A stretch of 11,452 nucleotides of DNA from the NCBI GenBank assembly GCA_910585565.1, contig CAJUFC010000039.1, positions 1-11,452 on the forward strand, written 5' to 3'. Positions 6,089 to 11,452 of the stretch are shown here, one piece after another. Each line of letters opens with the position of its first letter. The first letter of the stretch is position 1. The notes below the pieces were generated by a model, which had not been told where the DNA came from, did no database searches, and worked only from the letters and a program-made list of their open reading frames with translations. The DNA comes from an uncultured Eggerthellaceae bacterium. Its GTDB lineage: Bacteria; Actinomycetota; Coriobacteriia; Coriobacteriales; Eggerthellaceae. Both the position numbers and the translations under genes were made by a program.

Positions 6089-7294
6089 ATGGGGAAACGA
6101 TTATTGCGCGAGGGGGACGTGCGCATTCCGTCAGGCTGCGCCATCGCGGGCATCATCGACCGCAGCGGGTGCCGTCACGATGGCACCGACATACTCACGT
6201 CCATTGCGCTCATGCATGACCGTGGCAACGGACTGGGAGGCGGCTTTGCGGCCTATGGCATCTATCCGGAATACGCAGAGCTGTATGCCCTGCACATCAT
6301 GTACGAGTCGCACGAGGCTCGAGCCGAGACGGAGGCCTATCTCGATCGCTACTTCATGAGCGAAAAGCAGGAGCGCATTCCCACCGATGCGGTGGCCTCC
6401 ATCCAGAGTGCGCCAGACATCTGGCGCTACTTCGTGGCACCGCATCCCATGCGCCTCAACATGAGTGGCCTCGATGAACTCGAGTACACCATGCGGCACG
6501 TGTTCCACATCAACGGACACATCGACGGGGCGTTCGTTGCCTCGTCCGGCAAGAACATGGGTGCCTTCAAGGGCGTGGGCTATCCCGAAGACATTGGCGC
6601 ATTCTATCGCATCCAGGATTACGAGGCGTGGGCGTGGACGGCTCATGGGAGGTTTCCCACCAACACGCCAGGCTGGTGGGGCGGCGCTCATCCCTTCACG
6701 CTGCTCAACTGGTCTGTCGTTCACAACGGCGAGATATCCAGCTATGACGCCAACAGGCGCTACGTCGAGCAGTTCGGCTACGACTGTCGACTGCAGACCG
6801 ACACCGAGGTCATCACCTATTTGTTCGATTTCCTCGTGCGTCGCCACGGCTTCTCGCAGAAGATGGCGGCCCATATCATGACGGCCAGCTCGTGGGACGA
6901 GATTGATTCGCTCGGCCCTGACGAGGCGGCATTTGAGACAGCTTTGCGTGCTACGTATTCCAGCGCCTTGGTCAACGGGCCGTTTTCGGTGATCGTGGGG
7001 TCGGATGAGGGGCTTTTGGCCCTCAATGACCGGCTCAAGCTGCGCGCCCTCATGGTGGCGGAGAAGGGGTCGATGACCTATCTTGCGTCCGAGCAAGCAG
7101 CCATCGAGGTCGTGTGTCCCGATGCCGAGAACGTGCGCTCGATCGAAGGAGGCGTTCCGTTCGTCGTCCAGCTGGACGAGGTGGCTCGGGCCAAGGCGGC
7201 TGCGTCGGCTGAGAACCGTCCGCAAAAGCAGACATTCAAACATGAGGTGGGGGTCCTCCCCAAGGACATAAAGGAGGCCTACCATCATGCTTGA
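6089..7294 (+). CDS. Class II glutamine amidotransferase subunit of split glutamate synthase (GltB N-domain/GlxB-like)
   Basis: A 401-residue glutaminase subunit that releases ammonia from glutamine for glutamate synthesis. Signature residues: candidate catalytic Cys17 in IPSGCAIAGI, Arg188 with the following PTNTPGWWGGAHPF block, HNGE at 212-215 and Asp228 in LQTDTEV. Class II amidotransferases use an N-terminal Cys, so the first 16 residues should be a propeptide removed on maturation, as in GltB; family members with an IPSGCAI start support this. ATG 6089 is chosen for the strong AGGAGG (6077-6082) 6 nt before it. The last 8 nt overlap the start of the FMN subunit gene, so translation is coupled. 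No clear promoter was found in 6010-6088; two GTGTCG copies (6038 and 6065) may be chance. Confidence 0.9.
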   Translation: MGKRLLREGDVRIPSGCAIAGIIDRSGCRHDGTDILTSIALMHDRGNGLGGGFAAYGIYPEYAELYALHIMYESHEARAETEAYLDRYFMSEKQERIPTDAVASIQSAPDIWRYFVAPHPMRLNMSGLDELEYTMRHVFHINGHIDGAFVASSGKNMGAFKGVGYPEDIGAFYRIQDYEAWAWTAHGRFPTNTPGWWGGAHPFTLLNWSVVHNGEISSYDANRRYVEQFGYDCRLQTDTEVITYLFDFLVRRHGFSQKMAAHIMTASSWDEIDSLGPDEAAFETALRATYSSALVNGPFSVIVGSDEGLLALNDRLKLRALMVAEKGSMTYLASEQAAIEVVCPDAENVRSIEGGVPFVVQLDEVARAKAAASAENRPQKQTFKHEVGVLPKDIKEAYHHA

Positions 7295-8792
7295 TACTCG
7301 TCTTCCCCGGTACAAGGTGTTGCGTGACCGCGAGGAGTGCATTCAGTGCGACAAGTGCATTGATGCGTGCGCCAACGGGGTGCATGCCCGAGACAAGAAG
7401 CGCGGGCGTCTCGTTGCCGACTCGCTGAAGTGCGTGAACTGCCAGAGATGCGTGTTCGTGTGTCCTACGCGCGCGTTGGCCATCACCCGGTGGCCGCAGG
7501 TCGACTCTGGCTCTGCCAACTGGACGCTGTCATACATGCAAGACATCGCCAAGCAGGCCCAGACGGGAGGCGTGCTGCTCGACTCCATGGGCAATCCCGA
7601 GCCGTACCCCATCTATTGGGACCATCTGCTCTTGAATGCGAGCCAGGTGACCAACCCGTCCATCGACCCTTTGCGTGAGCCGATGGAGACGCGCGTCTTG
7701 CTGGGCAGCCGCCCAGGCATGCTCAAGGTGAACGAGCGTGCCCATACGCTTGTGTCTGCCATGCCGCCTCAGCTGCGGCTTGACGTGCCGGTCATGTTCG
7801 CCGCCATGAGCTTCGGCTCCATCTCGCTGAACGCGCAGCGCGCGCTGGCGCTGGCGGCAGAGCGGCTGGGCACCTATTTCAACACGGGCGAAGGCGGCAT
7901 GCATCGCAGCCTCGAGCGCTATCGCGACTGTGCTATCGTGCAGGTGGCGTCAGGCCGCTTTGGCGTTGACCCGCATTACCTCAACGCAGGCGCTGCCATC
8001 GAGGTAAAGGTGGGCCAGGGTGCCAAGCCTGGCATCGGCGGTCACTTGCCCGGCGAAAAGATTACGCAAGAGGTCTCTCGTACGCGCATGATTCCCGAGG
8101 GGACTGATGCCTTGTCGCCGGCGCCCCACCATGATGTCTACTCCATCGAGGATCTGCGGCAGCTGATATTCTCGCTGAAGGAGGTCACGCGATACGAAAA
8201 GCCCATCTTGGTGAAGATAGCTGCGGTGCACAATGCCGCCGCCATCGCCTCAGGCATGGCTCGGGCAGGTGCCGACATCATCGTGATAGACGGCTTCCGC
8301 GGCGGTACGGGCGCTGCTCCCAAGCGCATACGTGACAACGTGGGCATCCCCATCGAACTGGCCTTGGCGTCAGTCGACCAGCGGCTGCGCGACGAGGGCA
8401 TACGGTCAACGGTCAGCATCGTTGCTGGCGGCACGATGCGCAGCTCGGCCGATGTCGTGCGCGCCATCGCCTTGGGGGCTGATGCGGTATATGTCGGCTC
8501 GGCGGCCCTTATCGCATTTGGCTGCCATCAGTGCGGCGACTGCAAGAGCGGCAGATGCAACTGGGGCATCGCCACCCAGCGCGAGCAGTTGACGCAGCGG
8601 CTCGACCCCGAAGAGGCGGCTGAGCGGCTCGTCAACGTGATGACCGCGTGGAATCACGAGATCAAGGAGATGATGGGCGGCATGGGCATCAATGCTATCG
8701 ACAGTTTGCGCGGCAACCGATTGATGCTGCGCGGGGTGGGGCTCAACGAAAAGGAGCTCGACATCCTCGGCGTCTATCATGCGGGGGAGTGA
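7287..8792 (+). CDS. Glutamate synthase FMN-binding subunit with N-terminal 2x[4Fe-4S] ferredoxin domain
   Basis: A 501-residue catalytic subunit that makes glutamate from 2-oxoglutarate and ammonia with reduced FMN. Residues 18-59 hold two [4Fe-4S] motifs, CIQCDKCIDAC (Cys 18, 21, 24, 28) and CVNCQRCVFVCP (Cys 49, 52, 55, 59). The synthase barrel covers about 160-480: GEGGMHRS (201-208), GQGAKPGIGGHLPG (243-256), KIAAVHNAAA, VIDGFRGGTGAAP (333-345) and AGGTMRSSADVVRAIALGADAV. The Cys cluster CHQCGDC..GRC (413-424) matches the [3Fe-4S] region of glutamate synthase. AAGGAGG (7271-7277) precedes ATG 7287, which lies inside the end of the glutaminase gene. Ordinary GltB fuses all domains in about 1500 residues; this is the archaeal-type split form without the central domain. 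The fused ferredoxin may accept electrons from ferredoxin or from an unlinked GltD-like partner. Confidence 0.93.
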   Translation: MLDTRLPRYKVLRDREECIQCDKCIDACANGVHARDKKRGRLVADSLKCVNCQRCVFVCPTRALAITRWPQVDSGSANWTLSYMQDIAKQAQTGGVLLDSMGNPEPYPIYWDHLLLNASQVTNPSIDPLREPMETRVLLGSRPGMLKVNERAHTLVSAMPPQLRLDVPVMFAAMSFGSISLNAQRALALAAERLGTYFNTGEGGMHRSLERYRDCAIVQVASGRFGVDPHYLNAGAAIEVKVGQGAKPGIGGHLPGEKITQEVSRTRMIPEGTDALSPAPHHDVYSIEDLRQLIFSLKEVTRYEKPILVKIAAVHNAAAIASGMARAGADIIVIDGFRGGTGAAPKRIRDNVGIPIELALASVDQRLRDEGIRSTVSIVAGGTMRSSADVVRAIALGADAVYVGSAALIAFGCHQCGDCKSGRCNWGIATQREQLTQRLDPEEAAERLVNVMTAWNHEIKEMMGGMGINAIDSLRGNRLMLRGVGLNEKELDILGVYHAGE

Positions 8793-8797
8793 AAGCA

Positions 8798-9535
8798 ATG
8801 ACGACTGACATGGGCAATGTGCAGGTGACGCTCGGGACCGAGCACTTCCGGGAGGCCAACGAAAAGGTACGAGCTGCCTTGGCTGAGCATGATGTGATCG
8901 AGTTGCGAAATGTCTTCGCGCAGCGCTATCTTGGGTGCGCCTTGCCAGCTGGCAAGCGCCTCGAGATATACGGCACGCCCGGCAACGATATGGCATGCTA
9001 CCTCGACGGAGGCGTTATCGAGGTCTTCGGCAACGCCCAAGACCAGATCGGAAACACGATGAATGGTGGCGAGGTCGTCGTTCATGGTCGCTGCGGCGAT
9101 GCGGCAGGATACGCGATGCGTGGCGGGCGCATATTCGTGCGCGACGATAGCGGCTGGCGGTGCGGCATACACATGAAGCAGTTCGAGGAGACGTGCCCTA
9201 CGCTTGTCATCGGGGGCGATGCGGGCAGCTTCTTGGGTGAGTACATGGCAGGTGGCATCATCGTGCTGCTCGGTCATGCAGGGGACTATCTCGCCACTGG
9301 CATGCACGGCGGCGTCATCTACCTGCGCTTTCCTCTTAGTGATGATGCGGTGGCCGAGGGTCTTGTTCAGTCAAGCGTGGATGCCCGAGACGCTGAGATC
9401 ATCGATGAGCTGCTGGGGGTCTACTGGGCGCATTTTCAGGACGAGCTGGACGCGTCCTTTTCGTGGGATGCGTCCAGCTTCTACAAGCTTACGCCGGCAA
9501 CGGCAAGCCCGTATGCGGGCATGTATGCCGGCTAG
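8798..9535 (+). CDS. GXGXG-domain subunit of split glutamate synthase (GltB C-domain/GlxC-like)
   Basis: A 245-residue protein matching the C-terminal right-handed beta-helix of glutamate synthase large subunits. Glycine-rich repeats run through residues about 60-180: GGVIEVFGNAQDQIGNTMNG, GEVVVHGRCGDAAGYAMRGG, then a DSGWRCGIHMK segment, GGDAGSFLGEYMAGG, and GHAGDYLATGMHGGVIYLR. The domain is structural; it positions the glutaminase and FMN subunits. GGGGGAG (8783-8789) lies 8 nt before ATG 8798, and the upstream stop is 5 nt away, so this is the third gene of one operon. The C-terminal tail (about 190-245) is acidic and less conserved. Its TAG stop overlaps that of the convergent FKBP gene within CTAG. 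No electron-donating fourth gene follows. Confidence 0.9.
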   Translation: MTTDMGNVQVTLGTEHFREANEKVRAALAEHDVIELRNVFAQRYLGCALPAGKRLEIYGTPGNDMACYLDGGVIEVFGNAQDQIGNTMNGGEVVVHGRCGDAAGYAMRGGRIFVRDDSGWRCGIHMKQFEETCPTLVIGGDAGSFLGEYMAGGIIVLLGHAGDYLATGMHGGVIYLRFPLSDDAVAEGLVQSSVDARDAEIIDELLGVYWAHFQDELDASFSWDASSFYKLTPATASPYAGMYAG

Positions 9536-9963
9536 GCGTCTTTGACCTCGACCAGCTCGAGGTCAAAGTTGAGCGGCTTTCCCGCCAGGGGATGGTTCAT
9601 GTCGAAGGTGATCTTCTCGTCGTCCTTCGCCACGATCTCGGCAGGGATGGGGCGTCCGTCAGGTCCCTGGAAGTAGATGGTCCCGCTATCGGGAAGGTCT
9701 GCGGCATTGGGGATGGCAGACAACGGTACTACCTGTATCAACTCGTCGCGTACGGGGCCATAGGCCTCGTCAGGCTCGAGGTGTATCGTCTTCTTGTCTC
9801 CGACCTGCATGTCGCGCGCGGCCTCGTCGAACCCTTTGACGACGGTGCCGGCCATGCACGTGAACTCGATGGGCTCTCCGTGGTCATAGGACGAGTCAAA
9901 CTTCTCGCCGTCGTCCAGCGTGCCCACGTAGTGCATCTTGACGACTTTTCCTTCGTTGCTCAT
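9532..9963 (-). CDS. FKBP-type peptidyl-prolyl isomerase, SlyD-like
   Basis: A 143-residue cytoplasmic isomerase and folding chaperone that turns Xaa-Pro bonds. The N-terminal part has the FKBP core (HYVGTLDDGEKFDSS, MAGTVVKGFDEAARDM, VGDKKT). Residues about 68-125 form the insert-in-flap domain of SlyD-like enzymes (EAYGPVRDELIQVVP, then GPDGRPIPAEIV). The chain returns to the FKBP fold with FDMNHPLAGKPLNFDLELVEV, a strong SlyD mark. It has no signal peptide, and the His-rich metal-binding tail of E. coli SlyD is absent. GAAGAAGGA lies 7 nt before the ATG (9961-9963). The gene runs towards the glutamate synthase operon and the two share stop-codon bases, with no room for a separate terminator for either. 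Confidence 0.93.
   Translation of the reverse strand: MSNEGKVVKMHYVGTLDDGEKFDSSYDHGEPIEFTCMAGTVVKGFDEAARDMQVGDKKTIHLEPDEAYGPVRDELIQVVPLSAIPNAADLPDSGTIYFQGPDGRPIPAEIVAKDDEKITFDMNHPLAGKPLNFDLELVEVKDA
9541..9567. other. Perfect 11-bp hairpin at the convergent gene ends
   Basis: TTTGACCTCGA (9541-9551) and TCGAGGTCAAA (9557-9567) form a perfect 11-bp stem with a 5-base loop. It lies inside the last codons of the FKBP gene and 5 nt past the stop of the glutamate synthase operon. There is no T run on either strand. It is well placed to slow or end transcription of the operon and to block 3' exonucleases, but that role is inferred. Confidence 0.5.
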
Positions 9964-10185
9964 ATGCGCATCCTTCTTCGAGATAACAATGGGCTAACCA
10001 TATCAGAAGATGCATGCCCCCGCAGCGGTTCGTATCCAATTCGTATCCCACCGCCACGCTGCTTCCCTGCATGCCTGCGTCTCGCTTCTCGCTCCAACGC
10101 TGGTGCCGTATCCCCTCCATGCGTTCCACCACGAATGAAACGCAAAATGAGTGCGACTCGTCATTTTTGCGAGAAAGCAAAGACC
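9964..10185. other. Intergenic stretch with a direct repeat and an inverted repeat
   Basis: No credible protein gene is visible in these 222 bases. TTCGTATCC occurs twice, 11 bases apart (10029-10037 and 10040-10048), about 65-85 bases upstream of the FKBP start. One-helical-turn spacing suits a response-regulator or activator site. CGCAAAATGA (10141-10150) and TCATTTTTGCG (10161-10171) form an imperfect hairpin with an inner GAGT/ACTC pairing; read on the minus strand it is followed by TTTC and could be a weak terminator. No convincing FKBP promoter was found; TGATATGGT on the minus strand (about 9998-10006) is only a weak extended -10. Confidence 0.4.
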
Positions 10186-10354
10186 ATGATGCAAGAAGAT
10201 GCCTGCTTGGAGCTCAAAGCAGAATTCACGAAATCATTTCCCAAGACCGTTTCTGCCTTCGCCAATCAAGAAGCTGAGTGATAGACAGCTCATCAAAACG
10301 GAGGGTGCGGGCAAAGCGACGCGCTACCTGTTGGGGGTGAGCCTCAGGCTATGA
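10186..10354 (+). pseudogene. Remnant of an AlbA_2/Schlafen-domain ATPase regulator
   Basis: ATG 10186 opens a 31-residue frame, MMQEDACLELKAEFTKSFPK followed by TVSAFANQEAE, ending at TGA 10279-10281. The ELK.EFT.S..KTVSAFAN pattern is the start of the AlbA_2 (Schlafen AlbA_2) DNA-binding domain found in COG2865-type ATP-binding regulators. In the +1 frame, 10274-10354 reads LSDRQLIKTEGAGKATRYLL, which resembles the winged-helix end of the same proteins (GLI...G.GRATRY.L). So the first 25 or so and the last 20 or so residues of a gene normally 400-500 residues long seem joined by a large internal deletion with a frame change near 10265-10275. The ribosome site is weak. Both matches come from short stretches recalled by pattern. 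Confidence 0.6.
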
Positions 10355-10357
10355 GAT

Positions 10358-10390
10358 TCGAGGATTATCGCGTTTGCGATAATCGCTCGA
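10358..10390. repeat. Strong palindrome between two gene remnants
   Basis: GATTATCGC (10363-10371), loop GTTT, and GCGATAATC (10376-10384) form a perfect 9-bp stem. With one bulged base (10385) it continues through TCGAG (10358-10362) and CTCGA (10386-10390), giving 14 pairs. No T run follows on either strand. It sits exactly between the AlbA_2 remnant and the choloylglycine-hydrolase fragment, and 147 nt past the stop of the glycosylase gene. It could be a repetitive extragenic palindrome, a recombination or protein-binding site, or a transcript-end stabiliser. No second copy is in the window. Confidence 0.6.
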
Positions 10391-10520
10391 TCCAGGGAGA
10401 AAATGCATCCTGACGCATGAAGGGCGGCTGATTCGTCAGCATGACTATGCGGTCGTGATGGATGCGCATCCCGTCTTCTTGGTATTCCACCACGATAGAG
10501 TGCTGCGCATCGGCGATGTT
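10389..10520 (-). pseudogene. Fragment of a choloylglycine hydrolase/penicillin acylase-family gene
   Basis: On the minus strand, one frame just past the glycosylase stop reads NIADAQHSIVVEYQEDGMRI then HHDRIVMLTNQPPFMRQ. The arrangement ISD..GKSIVVE....L.V.DN..GVLTNSP.F is the mid-protein segment of bile salt hydrolases (for example the C. perfringens enzyme), where the Asn after LT is a conserved active-site residue. Only about 44 residues of roughly 320-340 remain. There is no N-terminal catalytic Cys region, since the glycosylase gene occupies that space, and homology is lost at the palindrome 10358-10390. The frame ends at 10365-10367. It is read as a dead internal fragment. If confirmed, it shows past carriage of a bile-salt or penicillin amidase typical of gut bacteria. 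Confidence 0.6.
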
Positions 10521-10536
10521 GGTCTTGCTGGACAGT

Positions 10537-11067
10537 CTATCGGCAGTGGTCGAGCATGACGCGGTATGCCTCGATAAGCTGCTCAAGTGATTTCGCCGCG
10601 TTTGCCGGGCTGGTCGATGGGAGGCGCACGCATGCCACGCCCGTCTGCGGCTCGCAATGCTTCGTATAGAGCTCGGTCGCCTTCGCCCCGGTGCAGAACA
10701 CAGCCTCGATGGGAGCGCGCGCAAGCAGGCCACCGATGTCGTTCGGCACGCAACCAGAGATGCTGGCGTCGCTTGCGCCTTCGATCGTGCATTCTGCCAG
10801 CACGTCCCACAGCGCGATGCCGTGTCGCAGTGCCAGCGCCCGCTTCTCGTCGTTGGTGGCGGGAAGCGGCTCGTCAAGCAGCGCGGCCATCACCTTCCAA
10901 AAGCGATTCTGCGGATGTCCGTAGTAGAAGCCAGTTTCGCGCGATGCGGGCGAGGGCATCGTGCCCAGCACCAGCACGCGTGAGTTCTCGTCGAACACGG
11001 GATCAAGCGGATGCTGCACCCTGATAGCTGTGCCGTTTGCGTCATTTGTTATGTTCGCTGCGTTCAT
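10537..11067 (-). CDS. DNA-deoxyinosine glycosylase (uracil-DNA glycosylase superfamily, family 6)
   Basis: A 176-residue base-excision repair enzyme that removes hypoxanthine formed by adenine deamination in DNA. Family-6 features: VLVLGTMPSPASRETGFYYG (31-50), followed by HPQNRFWKVM (51-60), where the Asn is the expected catalytic or base-contact residue. ALWDVL (85-90) comes next, and the second conserved loop is STSPANA (151-157). Length is normal for the family (about 160-180). The first 20 residues are a variable, polar extension. The ATG at 11065-11067 follows GAGGAG with a 6-nt gap, which decides the start over the upstream in-frame ATG at 11187. It is a single gene, read towards the decayed region, with no intrinsic terminator directly after it. 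No SOS box is visible at its promoter. Confidence 0.92.
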   Translation of the reverse strand: MNAANITNDANGTAIRVQHPLDPVFDENSRVLVLGTMPSPASRETGFYYGHPQNRFWKVMAALLDEPLPATNDEKRALALRHGIALWDVLAECTIEGASDASISGCVPNDIGGLLARAPIEAVFCTGAKATELYTKHCEPQTGVACVRLPSTSPANAAKSLEQLIEAYRVMLDHCR

Positions 11068-11091
11068 GGCGGTCTCCTCTTTAGCGACGGC

Positions 11092-11099
11092 AGTGTACC
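11092..11099 (-). promoter_or_regulatory. Possible extended -10 promoter for the glycosylase gene
   Basis: On the minus strand GGTACACT, with an upstream TG, gives an extended -10 TACACT (11092-11097), about 25 nt before the start codon. The -35 region is poor, as is common with extended -10 promoters. The predicted start near 11085 would leave a short leader containing the GAGGAG site. Confidence 0.4.
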
Positions 11100-11228
11100 A
11101 GAAGCCGCAGCACTCATTCGCGTTTCGCGCCGCAGAGCATAATGCTCGCAAGCAGCGCCGTCGCGTGTATTCGACGGTTCGGAGCAATGCGCGAAACTGC
11201 CCTACAAACTATCCCGATGGAGATTATG

Positions 11229-11246
11229 TGCACACGATAGTGTGCA
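11229..11246. promoter_or_regulatory. Operator-like perfect palindrome
   Basis: TGCACAC-GATA-GTGTGCA is a perfect 7-4-7 inverted repeat of 18 bases, the usual size of a site for a dimeric repressor or activator (TetR, GntR or MarR class). It ends 11 bases before the proposed -35 at 11258-11263, which is a typical place for a regulator. The regulator is not identified. Confidence 0.5.
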
Positions 11247-11257
11247 TTGAGGTTTTG

Positions 11258-11286
11258 GTGACGGGGGCGAGGGAATCGGTTAGTAT
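11258..11286 (+). promoter_or_regulatory. Possible promoter for the fold-back transcript
   Basis: GTGACG (11258-11263; 4 of 6 to TTGACA) and TAGTAT (11281-11286; 4 of 6 to TATAAT) are 17 bases apart, the optimal spacing. The predicted transcription start, about 11292-11294, is the first base of the left arm of the long hairpin. Confidence 0.45.
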
Positions 11287-11291
11287 ACGGT

Positions 11292-11394
11292 GTTGGGCAA
11301 GCCAATTGAATAAACACCGAAAGGGAAGACGCTTGGCAATAAGCGCCTGTCTACTTGTATCCCTTTTCGGTGGTATAAGGTTGGCTTGCCCAAA
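11292..11394 (+). ncRNA. Candidate structured RNA or fold-back element
   Basis: TTGGGCAAGCCAA (11293-11305) and TTGGCTTGCCCAA (11381-11393) are perfect 13-base inverted arms. A nearly symmetric internal loop of about 9 bases per side follows. Then CACCGAAAGGGA (11315-11326) pairs with TCCCTTTTCGGTG (11360-11372), 12 pairs with one bulge. Inside, AGAC/GTCT and GCTT/AAGC can pair around a GGCAAT loop. The whole is a rod of about 100 nt with a central bubble. Its left arm begins where the proposed promoter would start transcription, which favours an RNA leader or small RNA. A miniature inverted-repeat element is the main alternative; I see no target-site duplication. It matches no RNA family I know (not SRP, tmRNA or RNase P). 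Confidence 0.5.
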
Positions 11395-11452
11395 GACAAC
11401 GGGATGGGCGCTTTTGCATAGATGATATGTGTGGCGCACTCCTTGTTGGGGA

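Larger units (their letters stand above)
11068..11452. other. Gene-free right end with operator, promoter and fold-back element
   Basis: No reading frame here of at least 60 residues looks like a protein; the frames are low-complexity or shadows. The stretch does hold the glycosylase promoter region, a perfect palindrome (11229-11246), a plausible plus-strand promoter (11258-11286) and a long imperfect hairpin (11292-11394), each listed separately. From 11395 to the end nothing is recognised. A downstream gene controlled by these elements may begin beyond the window. Confidence 0.6.

Noticed and set aside
6131..7342. 403-residue minus-strand frame opposite the glutaminase gene
   Set aside because: Shadow of a gene with clear class II amidotransferase motifs; no ribosome site and no recognisable domain.
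10027..10037. GGTTCGTATCC resembles the T-arm of a tRNA
   Set aside because: The invariant A58 position is T, there is no matching acceptor, D or anticodon arm nearby, and the sequence is better explained as one copy of a direct repeat.
9463..10281. 272-residue plus-strand frame spanning the FKBP gene
   Set aside because: Most of it is antisense to FKBP. Only the last 31 residues carry a recognisable (AlbA_2-like) pattern, and they are reported as a remnant starting at 10186.
11292..11394. GTTGGGC at the left end suggested an integron attC site
   Set aside because: attC sites run RYYYAAC ... GTTRRRY; here GTTGGGC is on the left and GCCCAAA on the right, the wrong order on both strands, and no cassette gene is present.
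1..11452. CRISPR array, insertion sequence, prophage or toxin-antitoxin pair
   Set aside because: No regularly spaced repeats, transposase, integrase or phage genes are visible, and no two-gene pair with toxin-antitoxin layout was found.

Overview
This 11.45 kb window is GC-rich bacterial chromosome with dense genes, clear Shine-Dalgarno sites and no rRNA or tRNA. The gene set fits an anaerobic, non-spore-forming actinobacterium of the class Coriobacteriia, probably family Eggerthellaceae. This placement is an inference. It rests on a three-gene split glutamate synthase with a fused 2x[4Fe-4S] module, a LuxR-type HTH of the style common in that family, an EF-G paralogue and a SpoVA-like membrane protein. 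No marker gene is present to prove it.

Layout. Positions 1-1214 hold the end of an ABC-transporter operon: the C-terminus of an NMT1/THI5-like substrate-binding protein, then its ATPase, which carries an odd Cys-rich repetitive N-terminal extension. Convergent to it is a small free-standing LuxR-type HTH protein (1338-1658, minus). At 1940-5378 lie an EF-G-like translational GTPase, an internally duplicated SpoVA-type membrane protein, an intrinsic terminator, and a small two-helix membrane protein. At 5381-5410 there is a LexA-type box (GAAC-N4-GTTC) overlapping an extended -10 promoter. It precedes an unrecognised 154-residue protein (5545-6009). Then comes the split glutamate synthase operon (6089-9535): class II glutaminase, ferredoxin-FMN synthase subunit and GXGXG subunit. 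Its last stop codon shares a CTAG palindrome with that of a convergent SlyD-like FKBP isomerase (9532-9963, minus).

Positions 9964-10536 are a decayed accessory patch. It holds a deletion remnant of an AlbA_2/Schlafen-type ATPase regulator, a 14-bp-stem palindrome, and a fragment of a choloylglycine-hydrolase-family enzyme. Next is a family-6 DNA-deoxyinosine glycosylase (10537-11067, minus). The last 385 bases contain no recognisable protein gene. They do contain a perfect 7-4-7 palindrome, a plausible promoter, and a roughly 100-base fold-back sequence that starts where transcription from that promoter would start.

How the genes work together. The three glutamate synthase proteins form one enzyme: glutamine is hydrolysed, ammonia is passed on, and 2-oxoglutarate is reductively aminated. 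No GltD-type NADPH subunit lies in the window, so the electron donor is unresolved. The most promising undescribed items are the SOS-type 154-residue gene with its structured leader, and the promoter plus fold-back element at the right end.
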